Notes: generated by a model not told the origin, from the sequence alone. 64,000 nt of DNA from Cloeon dipterum (GCF_949628265.1 NC_088789.1:10284886-10348885), one strand, 5' to 3'; numbered from the stretch's first letter, positions 23,949 to 63,632 are shown. Numbers and translations are program-made.

Positions 23949-26900
23949 AATGCGATTAAGTGACAAGGACAGACAGACTGTGCCATGTGTGGTCATTGCC
24001 GAGTGCGCTTCATCTCTCAAAAGTTGACAGAATAACCGCTAAATCAGCAGCTTTGTACTAGTGTGGATAGCAAAAAATCTCTCACCGAGAAACCGGCCGC
24101 CCGAAACAGCGATTAACGCTTCATTCCTTTCAAAAAGAGAATTTCTTGTTCCATTTATCCGAGAAGAGCGCATGTTTGTGTTTCTTGCGTTTGCCTCGCC
24201 AGCAGGGGAAATTCGGGCGGCTGCCCACACACACACTAATGTAACAGAAACCGTGTATATTGTGTACAAACTGGATTGAGCAAGCACGAGGCCAGCACAC
24301 CAAACCTATTTAATCTATAACGAGTAAATATACACGACGGCAAGAGGTAAAAACAAAGAGGAACGGGAGGCACACAAAGAAACACACTCTCAGTGAGCGA
24401 CTAGGCTGCTTTTCAGTGAGTCATTGGCAGCTTTTCGCGCATGAAAAACGGGGAAGAATCAAAGTTATAGAGGTAGTATATTTGTGGGTCCATTACTGAT
24501 GAACACTCAGTGCTCGACGAGAGCTAGTGCGTCGTTATTTCTTGTAGCGCGTTCCGGCTGCAGCCCAAAAATTATAATCATAAACACACACACACACACA
24601 CACGCTGTATGAGTGTAAGTAAGAAGTACATCCCGCCCGTGCATCTCGCATACAACAAACCTAATCTCATTCACAAGTCTGCTCATCCCGGTACACAGAC
24701 TTTTTAATGTATATTATGCTTCTGATTTTTGTATATCTTTTATATCGATTCTTTTTAAGTTGGCGTTCCAAACCAGGGCAACTCGAGACTCTATTATTTT
24801 ACCTGTTCGAAGCTATGATTTTATTCCGGCAGAGTAGTACATGTGATATTTTGTAAATAGGACTTTCGCTTAATTTAAGTTTCCCCTGCGAACATATTTG
24901 AACGGGGGAGTGCCATATAGAATATGTGTGGGCAGTGTTCTCTTCGCGAGCTGATTTTTGCCAAATTCCTGCGCCGTTTCCTTTCCCAACAGTGGTGGAG
25001 ATTTGACTGATTCGAGATTGCCTTGGCAATTGAACACTGACAATACTTCAATGTCACTTAAAGTAACCATTTGTAAGCTAATCGCCCAAAGTTTGCCAAA
25101 CATCAGCCAAATCTACTCCCACCATTTAATAGTAGTGATTTCTCTGTACTTGAACGCTGTTTGTTGGAATTATCTACATGTGCCTCTGATTAAGTAGTGG
25201 ATCGAACGAAGAGTAATTTTACTTTAGGTGTGTAATCCTGAAATATTGCCCTGGCCCTTTTTTATTTATTCTTTACATTAAAGAGCGGTATTCCCTGTAA
25301 TTATAATTCTTCACACATCCCAGAAACCGACGCTGGAGAGTTAACTAAGGCGAAAATAATCTCACCTTTCTCATATATTGAACCTCACGTGCGAATAAAT
25401 TGTTAACTGTCCAGAAATAGCAAGTGCATCCTTTGAAGTAAGGTGAATAATAATCAAATTATGATGAAGTGCGGCGCGCGCGAAAGAGAAAAATAATCCT
25501 TTGAGTGTAAGAGCAAAAATGATTACGGAAAAGGAAGACAAGTGAAAATTTTGTCTCGTCCCCAAGCAAACTATAGAGAAAATAATCAGTTTGAATGTGT
25601 AAAACTACTCTTAAGGCAGCAAAACACAATTGTAATCGGATAATTAGCATCAGTATGTACAGACAGTAGGTCGCAAATTGCATGCAGCAACAAAGACACA
25701 CTTAATTAACACAAAAACACTCACACACTTGACGACAAAAGATATAAAGATTTTGCGTTCGGTGTTCGTTTCCTGCCCTCGAGCCACAAACGTACTCTGC
25801 GAGTGGAATTATGCGCGGCATTTGCAGAAACACCTTTCAGGGTCAGCCACAGCTTCGTAATTCTGTACTCGATTCATGCACCTTGCTAGATCTATTGAAT
25901 TCCTCGAGGAAAAGCCACAAGAGAGCGGCGTGCCTGCGTGTCTTTTAGGAGTGCGAGTCGTAATTATAATTCTTCCTTCAGTATTGCAGTCGCTGCATTG
26001 TTGCGCCAGCACGCCACTGCTGCTGTGCCCATTTTGCATTGGTTGCATTTGCTATGCAGGTGGTACAAAAGTGTGTTCCGACGATCAGAGCTGTTGTTAA
26101 TTGTTGTTGTTGTTTTGCGCTTGATAATGCATCTTTCAAAACCTAAAAAATCCCTTCGAAATCACAAACACACACACACACACTTGGGTGGTAGCGAAAT
26201 TTATATTCAAATAGACCATCTACCTTTTGGTCAAAGCAGTGTGGCTCGCACTGTCTTTGGATACTTACAAGAAAAAAATAGGCACCTTATACATACTACT
26301 GCATGAGAGATTATAAACATGTGAGCAGATTTTTGATGAGAAAATGTTGAATGGATTAAATTTTTATTTTTTAGATAAAGAAGATGATGTAATGAAATGG
26401 AAAGTGTTTTCCGTGGTTATATCGATGTGTGTATTGAAAATGGCAATTTTTGCATCTTTTGGACTAATTGGAAATAAATCAACACTCCTCTGTTTTTAGG
26501 TACATGGTCTATTGAAATGAATACCGATTTGCTCTCTAAAATGGAAAAAAATATTGTAAAAACATGATTAATGATAAATTGCCTTTTCTGTGAATAAATA
26601 ATAATTATTTCAATTAAATGTCGTTTTTTATTTTCTGCTAAACTATCGTTGGAAATGAAAATTCAGGTGGGCAAATTTGACAACAACTGTTGCTCCTGAG
26701 ATTTCAAACAGTTTTGATTTTAACTGAAATATTTTACCAAAACACAGAATTGGTTTGGAAACATAAGTATTTTTTAGTTATAAGCAGTAGTGAGTCAAAG
26801 GTTCTTTTAATCTTAATTTCTAGAATTTTAAGGACTCTAGCCACTTATTTTGAAGAGGATTTTGTTAAATGATATAGCGGCGAATGAACTGTTAAATGAT

Positions 26901-28685
26901 AAAAATTTTATTCTCCTTATTATCATATAGGCTTTTAAACTAAGAGTTTATTTAAAAATCAATATATTTCAACAAATTCTGAGCCACGTCAATAAGTGGC
27001 ACTCTTCAGAGCAGTGCCGGATCTTTGCAGTTAACATCTGATTATACTGAACTAGATTTGTTACTATAATGGCACCGAGAGAAGGTTAAGAAAAGTATCG
27101 TCCAGGAAAAATAGAACTGGCGTGTCACAGGCATGGAGGTATCAAAGAACCGACACTGCACTTGAAAATAGAAATACGTGACAAAGATTTAACGGAAGTG
27201 AAGAGTGAGATAGATTTCGCTTCTTATACAAGCAGCAGAAGCCAGCGAGTAAATAAACATTATTTTCATATATGTAATTATATATAATCTACTAGAAAAT
27301 ACATTTATATCCATCTCTTTGATTGGTTGACTGTCTGACACCGATTGAAAACAATGGCTAAAATGCTGAGTTGATTTGTCGCATTTCGTACTTGGATTAG
27401 ATAACTTGTGCAAATGACTGGGATTAAATCTCGGAAAACCATGTTGCACAGAATGCAGAACAAAAGTAGTGTGCACTGCTAGTATACATAATATATATAT
27501 ATATTATTGGTCGACGTAGAAATTAAAAGTGAAACGTAATAACAGGAAATAAACTGTGCGTAATAACTTTGATTAATGGAGGAAAGAGCAGCAGTGCGTT
27601 TAAGTAAGAAGTACTTGGTATTTCATTTGATATCTGTCAGCTTTGCGCAGAGCCTCGGTGGTTTTCACGCTTGCAGAGGGCTGCTTTGGTGGCTGCAAAA
27701 TCAGAACAGACCAGGTTGGAATTGCACGAGATTTTCGCATCACCCGCTATTATAGATTTACAGACCAGATGAATATGCATCAACTGAGTTATCTTTTTTT
27801 TAAATACGGATCAGTATGGTATCTGTGTAGTTAATGTGTTTAAGAATTAGGCCATAACCAATATTTGAAGAGTCGTCTCAACTACAGTACAAGTCAAGGT
27901 AGTTTGTTTTGTTCAGGATACAATGAGTGTATAGGAGGACAAAATACATCATTCAAAGCTAGCCTAGAGTCGACTTTTTACAAAATCCACAACCATTGTG
28001 GAGACGCCGAGTGGAGCGTCTCCGAAAAAGTTAAACGAACACAAAACCAGAAAAAAATGAACTAAAAAGATACAGGACGATACAAGGAAGACGGATGATC
28101 TGGAAAAACGTTCTGTGGTTTTTACGTAAACATCAGTTTTTTGCTTCTTGGAATATTTACAGAGCAGAAGATACAAGATGATTCCCCGCGTTTGAAAATA
28201 ATATTAATGAATTAAAATTATGTACAAAAATAACGAGTCTATTAGCAAAGCGCATTAATTTTGAGGAGCCATTTTGTATTCTGCCAGATTGATTCGGTAC
28301 AATAATGTAATAATGAGAGGAGTTATAATTATGCTAGAAGATAATAGTCATTCCAAAGCCAGTTTATCCATTTCATTACTATGAACTGAGGGTGTGCATG
28401 GCAAAATTAAGTGGTACTGGGATGATTCAACCAAACTGTTAGCCAAAGTGGTACAAAGTGCATACAGACTTACACTTTTTAATCTGCGGTGGAAATTTAG
28501 ACATATTTTTGCTGATCGGGCGTGACCAGGATTGCAAAACCCCTGTGAGGCAATTTGGAAGAAGAAGAGTTAAAGAAACGGAAAAAAAACGTAGACATAA
28601 ATTGCAGAGGACTGGCTATGCGAGAGAGGAAACACTTAACGCTAGAAATTAATCCTAGCTCGCTTCCACGACCAGAACTGAAAGC
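23949..28685. other. Convergent 3' region between Fe65 and paxillin
   Basis: Both genes end toward this 4.7-kb AT-rich stretch. It has (AC)n runs at 24584-24604 and about 26166-26182, and an AATAAA at 25394-25399 that could serve a long Fe65 3' UTR. No open frame shows exon-like codon use or family resemblance. The exact transcript ends cannot be read from the sequence. Confidence 0.6.
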
Positions 28686-55696
<27,011 letters not shown>

Positions 55697-56549
55697 CGCT
55701 GTTGATAAAGGTCAAATCTCCTGGGGTTCACGCGGATGAGAGTTAGAAAGGGTGCTCTACCCTGTCACTCATCCAAAAGCAACCTCAATCAAAGCAAACT
55801 AGATAAAAACCCGTATTATTTGCAAGAAGAGCCTGCTCTGCTTAAAACTTCCTACTATGGCTGCGTTTTTCACTCTGCAGTGACGTCATAAGAGGCGGGG
55901 AGCTTGAATTAGTTTTGAATGTTACTCACATTTGTTCCTCATAAATTGCATCACTCTTAAATGAATGACATTTCTTGATTCTGCATCATTAAAGCATTTA
56001 TATTTAATTTAAAACTAAAAATTACTCACCAAAACTATCAATCTTTGGCGTGCCACGGTGGTGACAGCTGCATACTGCTCTGTAATTTTATTATATTTAT
56101 GCAACGTGTCATAATGGAAAAGTTTATCTCCGCCGTTTGCATAACATCTTATGAGAATCCCATAAAAAGTATGGGTGGCGAAAACTTTTTTTTTCATAGA
56201 AGTGGCCAAGTGAAAATAATTTTATGAATTAATTGTATACTAACAGTTACTTTTTATTTTTTCCAAAGTATAATTTTGCCTTGACATCCTTTATTTAATT
56301 TACTGTCGATTCCACCAACCTGTCATTGTTAGGATGAATAAAAATGATAATATAAATATTATGAATAAGTTTGGGTTCAGTGATCGATGTTGTTTACAAA
56401 GCTTCTCTCTCAGAAGATAATGAACGAATATTTTGATTAACATTTATTTTAGCATGGCAGCCAAAATAAAAAAGACGCATGTGTGAAAAGAAACTTTTAA
56501 AAGTTTTGTTTGTTATTCTTATATTACAAAGCATACGATTACAACCCAA
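55697..56549. other. Intergenic region between paxillin start and PPIL2 end
   Basis: Both genes read on the minus strand, so this holds the proximal paxillin promoter and 5' UTR and, at its low end, the PPIL2 3' UTR start. No TATA box or gene is evident. Confidence 0.5.
56443..56448 (-). terminator. PPIL2 polyadenylation signal
   Basis: AATAAA on the minus strand (TTTATT on plus), 102 nt past the PPIL2 stop. Confidence 0.5.
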
Positions 56550-58796
56550 TCACCAATTGCTGAAAGCGCCAAATTTGTAACCAGGGATTTCTTTTCTTTT
56601 CTTCGGCTGTGGTTCTGATGATTCAGTTGAATTATCGCCTTTGATCATTCTGAAAATAAGATGACATTTAAAATATTTACATGGTTCAAAATGAATTCTT
56701 ACTGTGAAGTGCTCGGCAGGTTGAGATACTTTCCGACACCTGCTCTATACACAGTGAGAGGAGCATCTGCTGCTGCTTTTTTTGCTTTGTTCTTGGCCGC
56801 AGCTTTTTCCTCGGCTACTCTCTTCAATTCCGCCTCTCGCTCAGCAGCAAGCTACATTATTAAAGTTAATTTTACTATTTCAGTCTTCATTTTTATGCTC
56901 ATGCAAACCTGTTCTTCTGCTTCCTGGTATGGATCAACAAAAACTTGAGCAGTCTGGATGACGATGTTTTCAATAGGTTTGTCCTTGTTGTCCACCTCAA
57001 TCATCTCCATTTTATTCAGCGTGTCCAGACCACCAACCACTTTTCCAAACACAGTGTGCTTGTTGTCCAGTTGACGACATGAGCGATACGTGATAAAGCT
57101 GAGGGAATCAATTTTAAATTAGATCCAGCTATGTAATTAAGATTTATATTCGTACAATTGCGATTTGTTGGTGTTTGGACCACTATTGGCCATTGAGAGG
57201 ACGCCCCTTCCTGTATGCGTCAAATTAGGCTTGAACTCGTCCTCAAATGGTTTTCCCCAGATCGATTTTCCTCCTAAACCAGTTCCAGTTGGGTCTCCCC
57301 CTTGAATCTGAAGAAAAATTTGCTTCACTGAGGATTACAGTATAAAATTTTCCTAACCATGAAGTTCCTGATTGATCGGTGGAATTTTGTGCCATTGTAA
57401 TATCCAGCTGCGCAGAGCTTCATGAAATTTTCGCATGTTTTGGGCAGCATATCGCAAAAAAGCTCTAAATTCAGAGGGCCTTTGTTGGTCATTAATCTGA
57501 CATATCCCTTCTTTTTCACTCTGTCATAGAGGACCAAATCTTCATCAATTATTGCAGCCTCATGCTCCAGAACGGGCGCCATCACCGTTGATGTCAAACC
57601 AGCTGCTACCATGCCAGTAGAGTAGTGAGCCTGTCACAGGTTTCATTTATTTATTGATTGAACAAAACCACCTTTCTCTACCAACCGCATTGAATTTGTC
57701 AGCCATTTTCCTTGCTTTTGGCACTTCACTGGCGGTTGGTTTGTAGTCTCTTTCTAACTCAGCCAAGGTTTCTCTGGTCTCCAAGTTGACAGATTTGAGT
57801 CTTGCGTTGGGGTCCTCCTCTTTTTCTAAAGGTTCATTATTTACGTTATATTTTATCCTGGTAAATGATGGTGAACATTACCATCTTCTACCAGTTTTAG
57901 ATCATGCTTCAAATGGTAGAAAGTTGAAATGTTGAACTTGTCAATATTGGCAGGGTCCTGAAGAGTAATCAATTCTTTCCGGTTATATGGTTCATCAGTC
58001 AGCAAGTCCTTGAAACTTTTTGTCTTGATATTCAACTGTTCGATAGCCTACAGAAAAAACAAATTAGGATGGTGGTTGAATTGACTCACTTTTTAAAATG
58101 ACCTCATAAGAAAAGACATTCCCAGTGTTCTTGACAACAACTAGGTGCGAGTTGTTGGTGAACTGCTTGTATAGCACCGGGCAGTGGTACTTTCCTTCAG
58201 CATTTTTGTGGAAGTTCAGTTTTACCAGAGACTTGGCATCAATAGGCTGGAAATTAAAGAAATTTAGAGTTTTGTTTGAACAAAAACAGGGTAACGAATT
58301 TACTAACCTCCCCTGTGCAGGGATTTTTGTGGAACTTTTTAATAAAGTCAATGATGGCCTGCAGCTCATATATGTTGCCTTTAAGATCACAGTAAGGATG
58401 TTGAAAAGGTTGTAACGTGATACAACAGTGATCAAATGGAAGCCGTCGAAAGTTAGCTTTATCTCCAGTTGGTGGACCCGGACGCTTGCCTCCGTAGAGT
58501 GTAGTCCATTCAGTGTACGTCAAGTACCTAGAAAGAACGAAAAGGGAAATAAATAAATTGTGGTTTAAAGACATTTTTGTAATTTACATAAAACAAAAAG
58601 AAAGATATGTATGTAACATAATTATAAAAAATCACTATAAGCGTTCCCTCACACTTCTTATTTTCCTTAAAAAGATTAACATGGACCGCCCTGTAATATT
58701 AGGCCGGGAAATGAGTGTGAAAAAGTTTTTATTTTTCTATTACGAATTGTGTTGATCTACATACATTTTATCTTTTTGATGCTGGCGTTTCCCCAT
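56550..58796 (-). CDS. Ppil2: PPIL2 (Cyp60-like): U-box E3 ligase-type cyclophilin
   Basis: Exons in transcript order: 58796-58765, 58527-58308, 58246-58103, 58047-57882, 57825-57686, 57630-57358, 57307-57156, 57098-56909, 56851-56703, 56649-56550. Total 1566 nt, 521 aa, against 520 in human. It opens [18 protein letters not shown]. The U-box region (about 40-110) includes [16 protein letters not shown]. The linker has [18 protein letters not shown], and the cyclophilin domain (about 275-435) includes [19 protein letters not shown] and [16 protein letters not shown]. The Arg, Phe and Gln of the FHR-F-Q catalytic set are present. The C-terminus is [10 protein letters not shown] to FGAFSNW. Family knowledge: a nuclear, spliceosome-associated protein with prolyl isomerase-like and ubiquitin ligase features. 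It lies head-to-head with Vha26. Confidence 0.96.
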
Positions 58797-59419
58797 TTTG
58801 ATGAGTTTAATGCAAAAGGTGGGTAATATGCTTGTAATTAATGTAATTAGGATTATAGGTTCGTGCGGGTCTATGGTCACTGCAACAACGCGTTTTTGAT
58901 ATAATCACAACTAGAGAAACAAAAATTGTAAACAGGAATTAAGTGGGCGTGTCTTCGTCTACGTCAGTCTATGTCTCTACGACGCCATCTAAACACTGGT
59001 GCCGGAAGCTGAAATTCTATGTTAATATTAAAGGCAAAAAGTATTATTATAAATTTTAAAGAGAAATACAACTGCAGTACACGTCATCGTTAATTTGAAT
59101 TGAAAACATTTTTCCCCTTTGATATACGTATACAATTAAAGTATAACTTCACTTCTCACTTCCATTCAAACGGACGACGATAATCAAGAGGCAAGAGAGC
59201 TCATTGTCAGCTCTTTAGCGCGCTCGCGTTTCAAACATCAAACATTGATGGACCAATAGGACATTGGTCCACATTATCGAGCACGGTTCTGCACGACGGG
59301 GTGTCGACTTTAACCGATCTATCTCAACATCTTACCTCTGTCTTGTGATCATTCTCATTGACACCTTCCCGTCAAAGTTACATTTTTGCCACTAAAGTTG
59401 CCCTTTCTGTGACTTAAAA
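58797..59419. promoter_or_regulatory. Divergent promoter shared by PPIL2 and Vha26
   Basis: 623 bp separate the two start codons, so both promoters and 5' UTRs lie here. No TATA box is obvious, as expected for housekeeping genes. Notable is a 9-bp inverted repeat TGGACCAAT-AGGAC-ATTGGTCCA at 59249-59271, which puts two CCAAT boxes in opposite orientations. A GCCATCT string near 58985 resembles a YY1-type site. A pyrimidine-rich stretch lies just before the Vha26 ATG. Confidence 0.6.
59249..59271. promoter_or_regulatory. Inverted pair of CCAAT boxes
   Basis: Perfect 9-bp inverted repeat with a 5-bp spacer, placed 149 bp before the Vha26 start. NF-Y would be the expected binder (inference). 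Confidence 0.45.
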
Positions 59420-60447
59420 ATGGCTCTCAGCGATGCAGACGTGCAGAAACAGGCAAGTTTAAACCACTCTTCATAAAAATCCATATTTGCCGCTGTGTAA
59501 AACACGGAAGATGCCAAAATTGCGTCCCATATTGCTGACTAGGACCGCACAATGGGCTGTGTCACAAAACTCGGGCATCGTGATTAATATTTTTCTGTCT
59601 CATTAAATTTTCCTCTATTTCAGATCAAGCACATGATGGCCTTCATCGAACAAGAGGCCAACGAAAAAGCCGAAGAGATCGATGCCAAGGCTGAGGAGGA
59701 GTTCAATATTGAAAAGGGCCGTTTGGTCCAACAGAGCCGTCTGAAAGTGATGGAGTATTACGAAAAAAAGGAGAAGCAGGTTGAACTGCAAAAGAAAATG
59801 TATGACAAATCAGTTTCAAACAAAAATTTGTAGATTCTGAACATAATTTTCGTTCACAATATTGCAGTCAGTCCTCGAACATGCTCAACCAAGCTCGTCT
59901 GAAGGTGCTGAAGGTTCGTGAGGACCACGTTGAAAGTGTGCTTGAAGATGCCAGGAAGCTGCTTGGAAATGTCAACCAAGATCAGGGCAAATACAGCCAG
60001 GTTTTGTATTCATTGATCCAGCAGGGTTTGCTGCAGGCATGTTTTCAAAAAAACTCTTCTGGTTTGATAATAAATTTTTATTGTTTAGCTTCTTGAACCA
60101 CATGTTACTGTTCGTTGCCGTGCCGCAGACAAACCTGTTATTGAACGTTTGATTGGAGGTGCTCAGGCTGAGTTCAAACAAAAAACAGGAAAAGATTGTG
60201 TTGTTAAAGTCGACCCTGACAATTTCTTGCCACCTAACAGGTAGTCTGAAGATGCTTGATTTTTTTCTTCTAGTTCCTAATTTTCTAACACAATAGCTGT
60301 GGAGGCGTCATTCTGCTTGCTCAGCGTGGACGCATAAAGATTGTCAACACTTTGGAGGCTCGCCTTGATTTGATTGCCCAGCAATTCGTTCCTGAAATCC
60401 GTAACGCGTTGTTTGGACGCAACCCTAACCGAAAGTTCACTGATTAA
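59420..60447 (+). CDS. Vha26: V-type proton ATPase subunit E
   Basis: Exons 59420-59452, 59624-59799, 59868-60036, 60089-60240, 60297-60447; 681 nt, 226 aa, the usual length for this subunit. It begins [20 protein letters not shown] and contains [20 protein letters not shown], the long N-terminal helix. It continues through [19 protein letters not shown] and ends with the globular part ([31 protein letters not shown]). Family knowledge: subunit E pairs with subunit G to form the peripheral stalks of the V1 sector, holding the A/B ring to subunits C, H and a on acidified membranes. Two introns start with GC instead of GT: CAG|GCAAGT (59453) and CAG|GCATGT (60037). The phase and protein allow no GT alternative. 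An AATAAA follows at 60613. Confidence 0.97.
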
Positions 60448-60612
60448 ACGGCACAAATTATTTTGGTTGATTGTTGTTCAAGTTTGTGTACAATGCATTC
60501 CATAGTATAGTTTTAATTCATTTCAGATTATATTATAATTATTATACCATTGTACATAAATAATGTATGAACGTTTCTCTCTTCAGTGATGAACCATGGC
60601 ATCCAGTATTGT

Positions 60613-60618
60613 AATAAA
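60613..60618 (+). terminator. Vha26 polyadenylation signal
   Basis: AATAAA, 166 nt after the Vha26 stop codon. Confidence 0.6.
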
Positions 60619-62224
60619 TCAGTGTTTTTACTTTGGATATTAATTTTCCTTCAATTGCGTAACAGCGAGTAACAGTAGTGTTATCTGAACCAATTATACA
60701 TCAAAGTATATATGTATATCAAGAGAAAAATATAAATAAAATTGTTGTTCATGCATAAATTAAAAATAAAAATGTTTAGATTCTACTTACCACCTGTTAA
60801 AGTGAAAAAAAAATTATTGCAAAATCTGGACATATTTTGAGCGTATGAAGTTACGTGTATGTATGGTTTTTCAGTCTAGATTCACATATAATATTCTATA
60901 ATTTTTGTTAGTTATAAATACGCGCCGCGCTAACATATTTTTTAAATTAAATTAATTATTGCTTCTCAAAATATTTTAATAATAATTAAGGTTTAGAGTA
61001 ATTATCGTATAGAAGAAAAACTTATATTGTTCATCTGAAGGCTGCAAATAAATATTTCAAAAAGTCACTCATATTTTTAAATGCAGGATCCAGTACTGAT
61101 ATTACATTAGACAATACACGCACTTGCGTGGCATGCACCTTTTGCGGGATACTTTAAAATGTGGGCGTAGTCACCGTCACCGCTCTGTTCCGTCTCCGCC
61201 CTCAAAACTCCAGCACAAGCATGAACTGTGAGAACTGAACACACACAAGACTTCATTGTATTGTTAGTACATAAAAAATGGTTTAACTTCAGCCTGATAT
61301 CTTTTCTTCATTCACAATTTTTGGTATTTTCATCTCACCAGAACCCCGTGCGTTAGTATTAAAATTAAGAAACTATCATTCTGATCACTATGTATTATAT
61401 TTTTTTATATCGATAGTGATAGTAAAAATTTGATTAACTCGATGTGTTTAACTTTCTGAGTGTAGATACATAAATATCTATATGGCAGACTCACCATTTT
61501 CGCCCAACTCACACTTCTCGCTAGGATAGGGATTAACATTGAATCTTCCCATCAGAGCGAGAAGTGTGAGTGAGCGGAAAGTGTGAGCCCCCCATACAAT
61601 CATATATATTATTTATTTTACCGATTTTACTATTGATTTTTAAACTGTTTATATTGTTATTTTATGAAAGTGGAATGATACTGGGCAACAATTGAAAATT
61701 ATTTAAATTGTTGGATGCCATAAACAATTGATCGATTAACAATTTGTTCAACAATTTGCAATAATAAAAAATTGACCTTCCTACAATAAAAATTCAAATT
61801 TTGCCAATTTTCTCCAAAATTTACAGTGCACAAACATATTTTCTTGGCATATTCCGATTCCTCTCGTCGAGATCTGTTCAACGGTGTATGCCACTTATTG
61901 GGGAAACTCTTGGTTTTGAAATTAAATCGGATTTCAAGTAAGGAGACAGCCATTGCCATTTGAAAAGCACGATAACTTTCCAGCCAATTTTCTCAAAAAA
62001 TTACAGCGCTCCTTAGGTCAATTTAGGCTTTAACTGAATCCTAAGGGGCGAGGTTATGCATTGGCAACAAGCATTTTCCAGGCTTTTCCAGTATCATTCC
62101 TCTTTAAGCCTATTGTAATTTATATTTCTCAAAATTCTACTCATCTGCAAGCAGTTAAGTAGTGTCATGCTTTTTGTGTTACAGAGAATTGTATCTTCCT
62201 TAAAGTGGTTGGAATTCACTGGCC
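60619..62224. other. Intergenic region between Vha26 and mRpL16
   Basis: Both genes read rightward, so the right part holds the mRpL16 promoter and 5' UTR. AT-rich, with the 116-bp foldback at 61481-61596. No gene seen. Confidence 0.6.
61481..61596. repeat. 116-bp foldback (MITE-like or hairpin RNA)
   Basis: The core is a perfect 15-bp stem: CTCACACTTCTCGCT at 61508-61522 and its complement at 61556-61570. Pairing continues inward imperfectly (GATAGGG/CCCATC region) and outward (TTTTCGC/GCGGAAA, then CTCACC/GTGTGAG), reaching TATGG and CCATA at the two ends. The ends could be read as a TA target duplication around inverted termini, as in Tc1/mariner-type MITEs. A pre-miRNA-like transcript is the alternative. 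Confidence 0.6.
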
Positions 62225-63550
62225 ATGAACCTGACCGTTAGGAGAGTTTTCCAAGCTGCTACAAGTAAGAAACGAAAATTAAATGCCTTTGAATATGTAT
62301 TAAATATATAAATTGCAAGAAATACAGTTATGACGATACAGTTTGATTTGTGTGAGGATAGTAGAGATTTAGGATCCTACAATGGACCAATTTTAATACT
62401 TCTTATTCTATTACCCTCCATAAGAATTGCATTGTGGGTAACAGGATTGTCGCATCCTAATCTCTACCATCCTTAGATGTATGTTACTTTTTCCTCTTGC
62501 AGATCTACACGTTCTGAGAGTTCCAGTAGCAGGGCTTAAATATTTCCCACCACCAATATCAGTTGGGGGTAAGAAAAATCGAATTCAATTTTTTAAATAA
62601 TGACGTTGATTATAATCTATATATAATATCATCTAATTAAGTATGAACATTCTTATTTACACACATTGTGGTTCCTCACTGTCATTCAACCATTCACAAA
62701 TACATATAATATAATATGACGGTACATGATGTGTGAATAGGAACACTTTAAAATTAAAAATTGCATTCCTCTCACTTCATTTTTTAGTAGTTGGTATACT
62801 TCTTTGAAAAATCGTTGTTTTTTTAGATATCGACTACCCTGAGAGGAGGAAACTCAAAGTTGTGGATAGACAGCCCCAGTATGGCCCAAATTTTCGTCCC
62901 CCAAAAATGACAAAACGTTTGGACCTGATGCGAGGACCTGAGGAATATCATACGTTTTTAATTCACAAACAGTTCGGAATTCAGGTATTGTATATTGTTG
63001 ATTGCTGTTTGCCTGATTTGAAAAAATAAGTAACCTTATAGGCGTTAACTGGAGGCCGTATGAAGTTCAATCATTTTGAGATGGTCCGCTACACCCTTGG
63101 TAGAAAGATTAACACTAACACTATGTTCGCCCAATGGAGATTAGACCCTCCATGGCAGCCAGTCACAAAAAAGGTAACCGAATCATGACCACTTAATGTC
63201 ATGCTAAAAGTCCATATCTTTAGGGTCAAGGTCAGAGAATGGGTGGTGGCAAAGGCGCCATTGACCATTATGTCACCCCACTGAAGGCTGGCAGAATAAT
63301 TTTGGAAATTGCGGGCAACTGCACATTTGCTGAAGTTCAGCCGTGGCTTGAAGACGTTGCCAAAAAGCTGCCATTCAAGGCTAGAGCTGTGAGCCACGAG
63401 ATGCTCAACAAAGAGAAAGAGAAGGAAATCGAAGATGCAATGAGAAATATTAACCCCTACACCATGGAATTTGTCATTCGCAATAACATGGGAGGAGTCC
63501 AAAATTGGATATCCCCTTTCGACAGGAAATGGTTTTGCAAATATGTATAA
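62225..63550 (+). CDS. mRpL16: Mitochondrial large-subunit ribosomal protein L16 (uL16m)
   Basis: Exons 62225-62264, 62503-62568, 62827-62984, 63042-63173, 63224-63550; 723 nt, 240 aa, close to the 251 aa of human MRPL16. It starts MNLTVRRVFQAAT, a basic, acid-free N-terminus suited to mitochondrial import. The uL16 core is clear: QFGIQALTGGRMKFNHFEMV, the RYTLGRKINT block, PWQPVTKKGQGQRMGGGKG, and AGRIILEIAGNCTF. The C-terminal extension ends WISPFDRKWFCKYV. Family knowledge: uL16 sits near the A-site finger and tRNA acceptor region of the large subunit and is added late in assembly. The first intron contains a 119-bp foldback. AATAAA lies at 63627. Confidence 0.95.
62355..62473. repeat. 119-bp foldback in mRpL16 intron 1
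   Basis: Terminal arms 62355-62383 and 62446-62473 pair at about 25 of 28 positions (AGGATAGTAGAGATT on the left against a complement reading AGGATGGTAGAGATT). A second, smaller stem, TTACCC/GGGTAA, lies inside. The size and terminal pairing fit a MITE-like element or an intronic hairpin RNA. Confidence 0.6.
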
Positions 63551-63626
63551 GATGGCCCATGGCCATTAGTCTAGATATTAAAGAAGTCTTGGTTGAAATT
63601 TTACATTGTTTAATTCAGGTATAAAT

Positions 63627-63632
63627 AATAAA
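63627..63632 (+). terminator. mRpL16 polyadenylation signal
   Basis: AATAAA 77 nt beyond the mRpL16 stop codon. Confidence 0.6.
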
